Shown piece after piece: positions 56,227-63,392 of a DNA stretch of 64,000 nt. Both the position numbers and the translations under genes were made by a program. Under the pieces are notes generated by a model. That model saw only the letters and a list, made by a program, of their open reading frames with translations. It searched no databases and was not told the DNA's origin. Source of the DNA: Xenorhabdus poinarii G6 (lineage in GTDB: Bacteria > Pseudomonadota > Gammaproteobacteria > Enterobacterales > Enterobacteriaceae); contig NZ_FO704551.1 in NCBI RefSeq assembly GCF_000968175.1, positions 1,302,001-1,366,000 on the forward strand, read 5' to 3'. The stretch's first letter is position 1. Each line of letters opens with the position of its first letter.

Positions 56227-57381
56227 TTATTGTGATTTTTTTCTGAAATTATCGTCATTCTTTACGAATTCAAGAGCATCAAAAATAATTCCAGTTATCC
56301 TTAATATATCCTCCGGCGCTTCTACAAATATACGTGAATTATTAGCAGATAACCCCGCTCTATTGATTTCATTCAGTAATATGTCTGTTAGTTCGATAGG
56401 TATCTGGATGTAAGGGTTATTCTTCTTATCGAAGTACCTTATCATCCATCTATTTGATTTACCTTGATAAAGTATACCGAAATAAGATTCAGTGTCTTTA
56501 TATTTCAGATCAACCTCTTCACCTATTACTGATTTAACCTTTTCAAATAAGGTCAGCTCATTTTTTGTTGTTATTATATTTGGATTATCTGGATCTATGA
56601 GCATATCAGGTTCAGAGTTTTCCACAGAAAGCTCTTTATCATCGTTAGGGATCTCATCGATTGGTAGGTGCTTGCTTGATAGCCCTGAAACGACCATAGC
56701 ACTAACTGACTTTTCGACAGCTTGCTTCACTAACGGCGTGATTGACTCTATGAATCTTTGATTTAACTGTCTTTCTACATTAGATCTGCTTGCAACGTAC
56801 CTGACAAATTCGCTATCTACATCTCGTAAGCTTGAACTGATAGTTTTTGTAAATGCGGAAAGATATACGCTTTCCTCCGCCAGAGTACGCAGCGCTTCAG
56901 GCTTGAATTTGTCATGCCTGAATCTGTACAGTTGACTAGCGTCAGCATCGCTTATCTCGTCCATTCTAATGTGTAAGAATGGAGATGGATCCATGACATT
57001 CTTTTGTTTTAGGTCTGTGAAAAAACGCCACTCTTGCCCATTAGTTATGGCAGATATTGTTACTTCTGGTGTTGAATTAAAATAACGGGATAGTTGCGGG
57101 CAATGATTCTCTATTTTTTCTTTATAGCCTTTGGCTTCTATAAACATAACTGGCACGCCTTGGCAAAATAGAGCATAGTCGACTCTCTCATTGGCTTTTA
57201 CCCCTGGAAAGTCCGCACCATATTCGGCTTTCACTTTTTGCGGGTCGTATGGGCTAAAACCGAGAATATCCAAGAATGGTAATATCAGAGCCTGTTTGGT
57301 TGTTTCTTCGGTGGAGCAGTGCTCTCCTACATTTTTAACATGTTCAACGTGATGCTTAAGTTTTTGTTTAAAATTTTCCAT
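56227..57381 (-). CDS. HsdR N-terminal-like nuclease-domain protein behind cI
   Basis: A 384-residue protein whose first ~150 residues resemble the N-terminal nuclease domain of type I restriction HsdR subunits (COG4748-like). GFSPYDPQKVKAEYGADFPG is typical, and the PD-(D/E)XK pattern is Asp in NERVDYALF and Glu-Lys in MFIEAKGYK. No helicase domain is present. The C-terminal half is unrecognised. The gene starts 28 bp behind cI and so lies in the PRM transcript, the place of lambda rexAB. A defence or exclusion role in the lysogen is inferred from position. AAGG precedes the ATG. Confidence 0.85.
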   Translation of the reverse strand: MENFKQKLKHHVEHVKNVGEHCSTEETTKQALILPFLDILGFSPYDPQKVKAEYGADFPGVKANERVDYALFCQGVPVMFIEAKGYKEKIENHCPQLSRYFNSTPEVTISAITNGQEWRFFTDLKQKNVMDPSPFLHIRMDEISDADASQLYRFRHDKFKPEALRTLAEESVYLSAFTKTISSSLRDVDSEFVRYVASRSNVERQLNQRFIESITPLVKQAVEKSVSAMVVSGLSSKHLPIDEIPNDDKELSVENSEPDMLIDPDNPNIITTKNELTLFEKVKSVIGEEVDLKYKDTESYFGILYQGKSNRWMIRYFDKKNNPYIQIPIELTDILLNEINRAGLSANNSRIFVEAPEDILRITGIIFDALEFVKNDDNFRKKSQ

Positions 57382-57384
57382 TCC

Positions 57385-57422
57385 ATAACCTTAGTAATTT
57401 AAAATAACCTTAGTAATCTAAA
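57385..57422. repeat. 19 bp tandem duplication at the end of cI
   Basis: ATAACCTTAGTAATTTAAA and ATAACCTTAGTAATCTAAA follow each other directly, one mismatch. The second copy contains the cI stop, the first the ribosome site region of the nuclease-like gene. It may mark the junction where that gene was added. Confidence 0.8.
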
Positions 57423-58114
57423 ACGGAGTACCAGAACATTCTCCCGATAATGCTCACCTGATCTTCATCCGCGACTTCATCTTCGTATTCATCACGGTTG
57501 TAACTTCTGATAAGAAGCTTTCCTTTTGGGCGCCTGTAAATACATTTAAGGCGCTTTAGTCCATCCTGCTCAATTGCATATACTTTTCCGTCGATAATTT
57601 TTTTATTAGAAATATCTATTGCTATTGCTGTTCCATTTGGAATAACCGGTTCCATGCTGTCGCCTTTTGCAGGAAAGCAGAGGACTGTAGAGCCATCAGT
57701 TGGAGCACCGATCCTTCTTAGGGTTGCTTTTGAAAACCGTAATTTGAATCCGTTATAGTCCACATTAATACACCCGCCATTCCCACATGCAAACTCTATA
57801 TCCTTTAGGAATGGAACTTCTACTTCGTCATTATCTAGAGGCGTTCTACTATCCCAGGGGGAAATCGTTGTCCATTCCTGTTCAGGTGGTAGTTGCTCTA
57901 TATCATTTTTTTTGGGTGGTGAAATAGACTCACCAAACAAAAGCCAATTCACATCAGCATCAAGGATTGAGGCTAATGCTGTTAATCTTGATTTTCTGGG
58001 TTCAGTGCTGGATTCCCATTGCTGTACAGATTGTGGGCTAATACCTAGCCTCTCAGCTAATTCAGCCTGAGTTAGTTTTTTTGCAAGCCGAGCTTGCTTG
58101 ATTCGTTCGTGCAT
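57410..58114 (-). CDS. cI: Phage CI-type repressor, S24 family
   Basis: A 234-residue repressor. The helix-turn-helix covers about residues 8-60 (KKLTQAELAERLGISPQSVQQWE). The C-terminal S24 peptidase domain has Ser in KGDSMEPV and Lys in GLKRLKC. FACGNGG before it is the likely self-cleavage site, with Cys-Gly instead of Ala-Gly. The start at 58114 (MHERIKQ) lies ten bases behind GAGG; ATG 58123 almost touches it. It should bind the operators at PL and PR, and be inactivated by RecA after DNA damage. Confidence 0.93.
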   Translation of the reverse strand: MHERIKQARLAKKLTQAELAERLGISPQSVQQWESSTEPRKSRLTALASILDADVNWLLFGESISPPKKNDIEQLPPEQEWTTISPWDSRTPLDNDEVEVPFLKDIEFACGNGGCINVDYNGFKLRFSKATLRRIGAPTDGSTVLCFPAKGDSMEPVIPNGTAIAIDISNKKIIDGKVYAIEQDGLKRLKCIYRRPKGKLLIRSYNRDEYEDEVADEDQVSIIGRMFWYSVLDY

Positions 58115-58134
58115 TGTTTTCATACCTCAAATAT

Positions 58135-58198
58135 ACAAGCAAGGCTTTTACTTTAATAGCAAGTAAAACTTGCTTTTTTAAAGTATCCCTTGTATTTT
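58135..58198 (+). promoter_or_regulatory. Phage PR promoter with three operators
   Basis: TTGCTT (58170-58175) and TATTTT (58193-58198) are 17 bases apart, mirroring PL. Operators: GCAAGTAAAACTTGC at 58159-58173 over the -35; ACAAGGGATACTTTA read on the minus strand at 58179-58193; ACAAGCAAGGCTTTT at 58135-58149, nearest cI and the likely OR3. The consensus with PL is ACAAGTAATACTTGT. Confidence 0.72.
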
Positions 58199-58230
58199 AT
58201 TTATTGTTGATAGTAGAAAAGGAAAAATTT

Positions 58231-58419
58231 ATGGACATACTGGATATAACAATAGAAAAAGCTGGTGGTGTGCCTGCGTTAGCCAGAATGTTAAGCATTA
58301 AGGATCAAGCGGTTCGCCAATGGATCAAAAAGGGATATATACCTCCCTCAAGATATGCACAAATACATGAAAAATTAGGAATACCGCTAGATAAGTTAGT
58401 TAGAAGTAAAGATTTTTAG
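58231..58419 (+). CDS. cro: Cro-like repressor, YdaS-type helix-turn-helix
   Basis: A 62-residue DNA-binding protein (IEKAGGVPALARMLSIKDQAVRQWIKKG) of the YdaS/Cro type, transcribed away from cI. The ATG at 58231 follows AAAAGGAAA; the longer frame from 58114 would run across PR and its operators. It should compete with CI for the operators during lytic growth. Confidence 0.85.
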   Translation: MDILDITIEKAGGVPALARMLSIKDQAVRQWIKKGYIPPSRYAQIHEKLGIPLDKLVRSKDF

Positions 58420-58435
58420 TTAGCAATAGCGCTTC

Positions 58436-58469
58436 ACAATGAATGCCCCGCCCGTGTGGGGAGTCCCTA
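58436..58469 (+). ncRNA. Right copy of the put-like leader RNA element
   Basis: ACAATGAATG, the stem CCCC/GGGG around GCCCGTGT, then AGTCCCTA. It matches the left copy at 32 of 34 positions. The two differences (C for T, G for A) pair with each other in the stem. It begins 17 bp behind the cro stop, in the PR transcript and ahead of the replication genes. Confidence 0.6.
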
Positions 58470-58647
58470 TCAATCAACCCGTATTGGTAGGCTAAACATA
58501 ACCAACCTAAATCGGGTTAGATCAAATCACCCCATATTTAATGAGTATTACTACCCCATTGTAACCATCATCTATCTAGAATAGCTGATTTTTTTGTTTA
58601 TTTATTAAATGAATCATTAATGAAATTAATTTAGGAGTGAACAAAAA

Positions 58648-58695
58648 TGAACGAGGGGCGGGAAAAGAAAAACCCCAGTTGCTGTAACAACTGAG
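58648..58695 (+). CDS. 15-residue frame with strong ribosome site
   Basis: TTAGGAGTGAACAAAA precedes an ATG opening a 15-codon frame (MNEGREKKNPSCCNN) that ends inside a hairpin. It could be a leader peptide whose translation affects the stem, or chance. Low confidence. Confidence 0.25.
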
Positions 58696-58696
58696 G
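58664..58696 (-). terminator. Leftward terminator between cro and O
   Basis: CC-CAGTTG pairs with CAACTG-GG (one mismatch) around CTGTAA; on the minus strand TTTTTCTTT follows. The direction is opposite to PR, as for the lambda oop RNA terminator. An antisense RNA starting near O is possible, but I could not define its promoter. Confidence 0.55.
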
Positions 58697-58731
58697 TCTC
58701 AAAAATACACATTTCACAGAGGTAATTATAC

Positions 58732-58767
58732 ATGAAAAATCGAATGAGTGATAGGGAGGTCGTATGA
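58732..58767 (+). CDS. 11-residue leader frame coupled to the O-like gene
   Basis: ATG after CAGAGGTAATTATAC opens 11 codons (MKNRMSDREVV) whose TGA overlaps the next ATG. It spans the GGGAGG ribosome site of the O-like gene, a layout that suits translational coupling. Confidence 0.3.
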   Translation: MKNRMSDREVV

Positions 58768-59738
58768 ATACAGCGGAGGTTTATGATTTCAATACGGCTA
58801 AAAAAATCAGGAGCAATAGGGTGGACAACCAGAAATTAGGGTTCATCCCGTTGTACAGGAGCATCAGAAATAAGTCATGGGCTAAAGATGTGTTCCTCAG
58901 AACACTGTGGGAAAATTTGTTATTTGAGGCCCAGAAAGGTGATTACGTAGCGAATTTCAAGGGTAACATCTGGCACTTAAAGGCTGGTCAATTGGTTACT
59001 ACTCCTGCTGACCTCGGGCTAAACCTGTGCGATAGGAACAATAGGCCAACCAGTAGAGATGCGGTAAATAGAATGCTGGCTGTTTTTGTTCGTGAGGGAA
59101 TGATAACCATCGAAGGGGAGAAGCATAAAGGTACCGTGATAACTATCACAAATTACAGTGAATATGCTCAAAAAACAGACGATTTACCCGCACATAGAGC
59201 CGCACATGACTCCGCACATGACGAGGCCAGTAATGGCGCGGCCTCAGAGGATGCCCCCGCACATGAAGGCGCACATAAGGCCGCACATCATGAACAAGAA
59301 TATATATTAAATACTAACGTATTTAATGATCGTCCGAGAAAATCTAAATCGCCTGGCAGGGTTCATCCTGATGCTGAGGTGAGTTCACCTAACGGCAATA
59401 AGTGGGGAACAGCAGACGACCTGAAAACTGCGGAGTGGATTTATCAGAAGATTCTGGTTGTTAGACCGAATGCTAAAACGCCTAACTGGGCGGCATGGGC
59501 GAATGATATTCGACTGATGAGGCAGTCCGATAATCGAACCCATTCGGAAATCTGCCGTTTGTTCAAATGGGCCAATCAGGATTCATTCTGGTACTGCAAC
59601 ATCCTGTCACCGGCCAAACTGCGGGAAAAATGGGACACGCTCGAATCGCAGAGTACACAACCAAACCGAAAATCTCACTCCAATTCAGAAACATCCAGCA
59701 ATTGGAACACTGTTGACGCATGGGATGGATTTATATGA
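58764..59738 (+). CDS. Phage replication initiator, lambda O-like
   Basis: A 324-residue replication protein. The N-terminal part (GFIPLYRSIRNKSWAKDVFLRTLWENLL, RDAVNRMLAVFVREGMITIE) is a winged-helix origin-binding type found in phage O-like proteins. The middle is Ala/His-rich because it is encoded by iterons. The C-terminal part (WAAWANDIRLMRQSDNRTHSEICRLFKWA) resembles the DnaT/O C-terminal helicase-loading region. GGGAGG precedes the ATG. Its stop overlaps the P-like gene. Confidence 0.85.
   Translation: MNTAEVYDFNTAKKIRSNRVDNQKLGFIPLYRSIRNKSWAKDVFLRTLWENLLFEAQKGDYVANFKGNIWHLKAGQLVTTPADLGLNLCDRNNRPTSRDAVNRMLAVFVREGMITIEGEKHKGTVITITNYSEYAQKTDDLPAHRAAHDSAHDEASNGAASEDAPAHEGAHKAAHHEQEYILNTNVFNDRPRKSKSPGRVHPDAEVSSPNGNKWGTADDLKTAEWIYQKILVVRPNAKTPNWAAWANDIRLMRQSDNRTHSEICRLFKWANQDSFWYCNILSPAKLREKWDTLESQSTQPNRKSHSNSETSSNWNTVDAWDGFI
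59188..59330 (+). other. Candidate prophage replication origin inside the O-like gene
   Basis: CCGCACAT (or GCGCACAT) occurs at 59188, 59200, 59212, 59257, 59269 and 59281: two groups of three, each at exact 12 bp spacing. An AT-rich stretch from 59291 follows, with a perfect inverted repeat ATTAAATAC/GTATTTAAT at 59306-59327. Lambda has the same design, iterons plus AT-rich region within O. Confidence 0.65.
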
Positions 59739-60475
59739 ATCGTAATCTGGTTAACGCCATTAAAAATCGTGATGGCGCTGCTCTGTCTCGGCTGTCAGAG
59801 GGACAAAAATCTAACAGCCAGCCAGTGGTGAATGAGGATGCAGAGCGACTGGTTAATGCGTTATTCAGGCAACTGAAACAGGTATTCCCTGCTGCGACAC
59901 AGACTAATTTACGGAATGAATCTGACGAGGCGTTAGCTAAACAGCAATGGATCGCCGCATTCGCCGAGAACGGTATTCGTACCAGAGAACAACTATCGGC
60001 AGGTATGCGACAGGCGAGAGCCAGCGTGTCCCCGTTCTGGCCGTCACCTGGTCAATTCGTCCAGTGGTGCAAACAGGGTGAAGCTGTAGCACTCGGATTG
60101 CCAACCGAAGATGGGCTTTACGACATGTTCCGTGATTATTGTAATCATCGCGGCTGGCGTGATATCGAGTGGCAATCTAATGCCTGCTACTGGATGGTGA
60201 CCAAAATTCACTCAGATATGATTCGTCAGAATTTAACAGATTCTGAGGTACGAAAACTCTGTAGCCGTGAGTTGATGGCAATGACGAAACGTATTCAGGG
60301 CGGTGAGAAAATACCCGAACCTATTGTTCAAATTGAGAAAAAATATACTTCGTCAGATGAAGATTCTGTGATAATGAATTTGTGGCTGATAAAGCGCAAT
60401 TTAGGCTGCAATCTATCCCTGCAAGAGTACGAGCACCAATTCTATGACGAAAGACTAAAAGCTATCAGCAAATAA
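59735..60475 (+). CDS. Phage replication protein, lambda P-like
   Basis: A 246-residue helicase loader. Clear lambda P similarity: [42 protein letters not shown] and [10 protein letters not shown]. It brings host DnaB to the origin. ATG 59735 overlaps the O-like stop (ATGA). The ATG at 59720 would lie inside the O-like frame. Confidence 0.9.
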   Translation: MNRNLVNAIKNRDGAALSRLSEGQKSNSQPVVNEDAERLVNALFRQLKQVFPAATQTNLRNESDEALAKQQWIAAFAENGIRTREQLSAGMRQARASVSPFWPSPGQFVQWCKQGEAVALGLPTEDGLYDMFRDYCNHRGWRDIEWQSNACYWMVTKIHSDMIRQNLTDSEVRKLCSRELMAMTKRIQGGEKIPEPIVQIEKKYTSSDEDSVIMNLWLIKRNLGCNLSLQEYEHQFYDERLKAISK

Positions 60476-60495
60476 TCAGCCAAAAGGAAATTAAT

Positions 60496-61404
60496 ATGAA
60501 TTTTTTCAAAAATGCGATGGTCTATCGTATGACTCGTGACATTCAAATTTCAGCGGAAACACTGGAAACTCAATTGTCGGCACTGGCATTCACCCAGTGT
60601 GGCAGTCAGGATATGACGAAAACGGGTTGGGGTTCTCCAATGGGCTCTCACGGTGAAACGTTGACTCATGCAGCAGGGGATCAAATCCTGATTTGCATGC
60701 AACGTGAAGAAAAAATATTACCCTCATCGGTCATCAAAAAAGAGTTACAGGCCAAAATAGCCCGCCTGGAAGGTGAACAGCATCGGAAACTGAAAAAAGC
60801 CGAGAAAGATTCGCTGAAAGATGAAGTGATTCACACTCTGTTGCCGAGAGCTTTCAGTCGTTTCAGCCAGACCTACCTCTGGATTGATAACGACAATCAG
60901 CGAATTGTTGTTGATGCCAATAGTGCAAAACGTGCCTAGGATGCATTAGCACTCCTGCGGAAAACGTTAGGCTCACTGCCTGTCACGCCGATGATGCTCG
61001 CTAATCCCATCGAATTAACACTGACTGATTGGGTGAGTAAAAACGAGTTGCCAAAAGAGTTTATGTTGCAGGACGAAGCTGAGCTGAAAGCGATCCTGGA
61101 AGAGGGTGGAGTGATTCGCTGTAAGAAACAGGATTTGGTATCCGAGGAAATAGCAACGCACATTGAATCGGGGAAATATGTCACTAAGTTAGCGCTGGAT
61201 TGGGAAGAACGCATTCAGTTTGCTTTGTCTGATGATTTTGCCATCAAGAAAATCAAGTTCAGCGAAGTATTACGCGAACAGAATGACGACATTGATCCTG
61301 AAGACGTTGCTCAACGATTCGATGCGGATTTTGTGCTGTTCTCCGGTGAACTGTCTCGGATGCTCGACAGTCTAATTGACGCGCTCGGCGGTGAAATTAA
61401 ATAA
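60496..61404 (+). pseudogene. rdgC: rdgC homologue split by an amber codon
   Basis: The frame from 60496 encodes the N-terminal half of RdgC ([20 protein letters not shown]) to a TAG at 60937-60939. The same frame continues without shift through [14 protein letters not shown] and [18 protein letters not shown] to 61404. The total of 302 codons equals a full RdgC. In homologues I remember a Glu codon at this place, so a single GAG-to-TAG change is enough. RdgC binds DNA and limits RecA. Two shorter products, or suppressor read-through, are possible. Confidence 0.85.
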
Positions 61405-61425
61405 CCCCACCATAAGGATTTTGAG

Positions 61426-61614
61426 ATGATAATTTTCCATAAAGAGGGATGGGAAACACCCCATGATCAGCAATCCGCGGCGATTTTGCGGCGGCGTCGT
61501 CAATGTCGCCCATTTAATATCGGAAAAGATCGGCATTTGCATCGTAAAGTTGTTCGGTGCTATCCACGAGGATATGTATTTTATCGGTTAGCACTACTGG
61601 AGGTATTGAAATGA
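61426..61614 (+). CDS. Small basic phage protein, unknown
   Basis: Sixty-two residues (MIIFHKEGWETPHDQQ, then Arg-rich). AAGGATTTTGAG precedes the ATG and the stop overlaps the next start (ATGA). A different frame of 42 codons also exists inside. The product is not recognised; the overlap is the main support. Confidence 0.4.
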   Translation: MIIFHKEGWETPHDQQSAAILRRRRQCRPFNIGKDRHLHRKVVRCYPRGYVFYRLALLEVLK

Positions 61615-61946
61615 AACTAAAAACGAGTGAACTGACGGGGCTGGCGTTGGATTATGCCGTGGCTATAGCCCAACGCTGGGAAATAGTAATAATAACTGAG
61701 TATTCCCCATCAACCGATTGGGAACAGTGCGGGCAGTTGATTGAGAAATACATTGATGATTTAACCCACATGGCATTTAGAGGTGATCATTGGGTGGCAA
61801 ATTGTAGAGCGGTGCTAGTTGATGATTTTTCTATTTTTAAAACACAAACAGGCGACACACCACAAATCGCCATCTGTCGCGCGGTAGTGGCTGCTCAGTC
61901 GGGTGATGAGGTGGATATTCCTGATGAGCTATTGGAGGGGGTATGA
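61611..61946 (+). CDS. Phage DUF2591-type protein
   Basis: One hundred and eleven residues (MKLKTSELTGLALDYAVAIA, YSPSTDWEQCGQLIEK, IAICRAVVAAQSGDEVDIP), matching the DUF2591 pattern of lambdoid phages. Function unknown. The start at 61611 follows GGAGG; the frame could extend to 61557 but without a ribosome site. Confidence 0.82.
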   Translation: MKLKTSELTGLALDYAVAIAQRWEIVIITEYSPSTDWEQCGQLIEKYIDDLTHMAFRGDHWVANCRAVLVDDFSIFKTQTGDTPQIAICRAVVAAQSGDEVDIPDELLEGV

Positions 61947-62284
61947 CAATGAATATCACTGGACTACAGAAACAAATCCATCAGCAGAATGTTGAAGCGG
62001 GCTGGTGGGATAAACCTCGCGAACGGGGAACTTTACTGTGTTTAATTCATTCTGAAATTAGTGAAGCAATGGAGGGTGAACGTAAAAATTTAATGGACGA
62101 TCATCTACCACACAGGCCGATGGCAGAGGTTGAATTAGCCGATGCTGTTATTCGCATTCTGGATTATGCAGCAGCATTTGGTTATGACATTGAGGGCGCG
62201 ATTGCTGAAAAACTAGCATACAACAGGCAGCGCGCAGACCATAAACGAGAGAACCGCGCTAAAGCTGGCGGTAAGGCGTTTTAA
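61943..62284 (+). CDS. MazG-like nucleotide pyrophosphohydrolase
   Basis: A 113-residue protein of the all-alpha NTP pyrophosphohydrolase group. The metal-binding pattern is EISEAMEGER followed by EVELADAVIRILDYA. Phage MazG-type enzymes change nucleotide or ppGpp levels during infection. GGAGGGGG precedes the start; ATG 61949 is an alternative. Confidence 0.8.
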   Translation: MTMNITGLQKQIHQQNVEAGWWDKPRERGTLLCLIHSEISEAMEGERKNLMDDHLPHRPMAEVELADAVIRILDYAAAFGYDIEGAIAEKLAYNRQRADHKRENRAKAGGKAF

Positions 62285-62306
62285 TCGGGCAAATAACGGA
62301 GGTCAG

Positions 62307-62750
62307 GTGGATAAGCAGATCTTTCTGCTACGGAATGCGCGCATACTCAAAAACCTGATAGCCACTCTCGATAATCTACCCTTCAACGACGAATTCCCCA
62401 TTCAAATCACTATCTCAGACTCAAGCCGAACCCTACCGCAGAACGACAAGTTCCATGCGTTATGTGGTGACGTCTCTAAACAGGGTATTGAATGGTCTGG
62501 TGATACATGGAGCACACAGGAATGGAAATGTATTTTCGTCTCCGGTCATGCAAAAGCGACTGGGAAAGAGGGGCAGATAATCGCAGGGCTGGAAGGTGAA
62601 CTAGTGCCACTGGCAAGAGAGAGCACCGCCAAAATGGGTATAAAGCGCATGAGCAGCTTAATTGAATATTCACAGGCATGGGCTATATGTCAGGGCGTAA
62701 AACTCACAGAGACACGCTACGCGCTGAATTATTACGGTCACAGGATTTAA
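62307..62750 (+). CDS. ninB: NinB recombination mediator
   Basis: A 147-residue homologue of lambda NinB (Orf), which helps load recombinase on SSB-coated DNA. Typical segments are SRTLPQNDKFHALCGDVSKQ, EWKCIFVSGHAKAT and MSSLIEYSQAWA. The start is GTG at 62307 after GGAGGTCAG. Confidence 0.88.
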   Translation: MDKQIFLLRNARILKNLIATLDNLPFNDEFPIQITISDSSRTLPQNDKFHALCGDVSKQGIEWSGDTWSTQEWKCIFVSGHAKATGKEGQIIAGLEGELVPLARESTAKMGIKRMSSLIEYSQAWAICQGVKLTETRYALNYYGHRI

Positions 62751-62766
62751 CTCAAACGGAGGCAGG

Positions 62767-63114
62767 ATGGATGTTAAAAATATCTCTCAGCACCCAAATA
62801 AATTAATCGGTGAACTCCGCGAGGACAACTACCGATTACGCCAGCAGTTACTGATAACGAGGCAGACTCTTAGTAGTACTAACCATCGTTTGAGCCTGGC
62901 TCAGGCAGAACTGAGTCTGCGTAATTTTGATATTAGCTGCATACCGCCAATCCCCATATCACCACAGATTAGAGAATGGATGGATTGGTATGGCGTGCCG
63001 TGGGAAACGTTGTATTGCCAAATTTGTAGGAGTTGGTTTTCTGATTTGGATAGCGCATTCCCATATCATTTAGAGGGTTGCAGGTGCAAATGTAATGAGG
63101 AGCAAGAGCGGTGA
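62767..63114 (+). CDS. Phage protein with Cys cluster, unknown
   Basis: A 115-residue protein. The N-terminal half is a heptad-like helix (GELREDNYRLRQQLLITRQTL); the C-terminal half has Cys and His residues (YCQICRSWFSDLD, HLEGCRCKCNEE) that could bind zinc. GGAGGCAGG precedes the ATG. No family recognised. Confidence 0.65.
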   Translation: MDVKNISQHPNKLIGELREDNYRLRQQLLITRQTLSSTNHRLSLAQAELSLRNFDISCIPPIPISPQIREWMDWYGVPWETLYCQICRSWFSDLDSAFPYHLEGCRCKCNEEQER

Positions 63115-63323
63115 GTAAATTAACATTTATTTTACTGATTGGATTTTTACTATTAGCGACAAATTCAATATTTTTATTTTTCCACAGTATCGTGAATTGG
63201 CAACGTCCAACACTGGATGATGCGATTTTCTGTCTGAAGCTGACATTATCAGAATTCTGTACATTTACCATTGTGTATCTGGCAATTAATGCATTGTTTA
63301 ATTGGGCGAGGGTGGGGAAATGA
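63111..63323 (+). CDS. Small phage membrane protein
   Basis: Seventy residues with two hydrophobic stretches (LTFILLIGFLLLATNSIFLF and FCTFTIVYLAINALF). The start is GTG overlapping the previous stop by 4 bp. Function unknown. Confidence 0.6.
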   Translation: MSKLTFILLIGFLLLATNSIFLFFHSIVNWQRPTLDDAIFCLKLTLSEFCTFTIVYLAINALFNWARVGK

Positions 63324-63391
63324 AATACCTCGCATTCATATTATTTTGGGTAACAGTCACCATGATTATGGGAATAGTTTTAGGGGGATAG
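63320..63391 (+). CDS. 23-residue single-span membrane peptide
   Basis: ATG at 63320 overlaps the preceding TGA and opens 23 codons (MKYLAFILFWVTVTMIMGIV), almost wholly hydrophobic. GGGTGGGG precedes it and ninG begins 2 bp behind. Packing supports translation. Confidence 0.45.
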   Translation: MKYLAFILFWVTVTMIMGIVLGG

Positions 63392-63392
63392 G

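Larger units (their letters stand above)
58420..58763. other. Interval between cro and O, no cII
   Basis: About 340 bp. It holds the right leader element (58436-58469), a larger imperfect stem built on AACCCG (58476) and CGGGTT (58513), two very short frames and a leftward terminator. Lambda has cII here; no cII-like frame exists. Confidence 0.6.

Noticed and set aside
59188..59288. The CCGCACAT repeats as a CRISPR-like or simple tandem array
   Set aside because: The unit is 12 bp, inside a coding frame, without distinct spacers; the iteron reading fits better.
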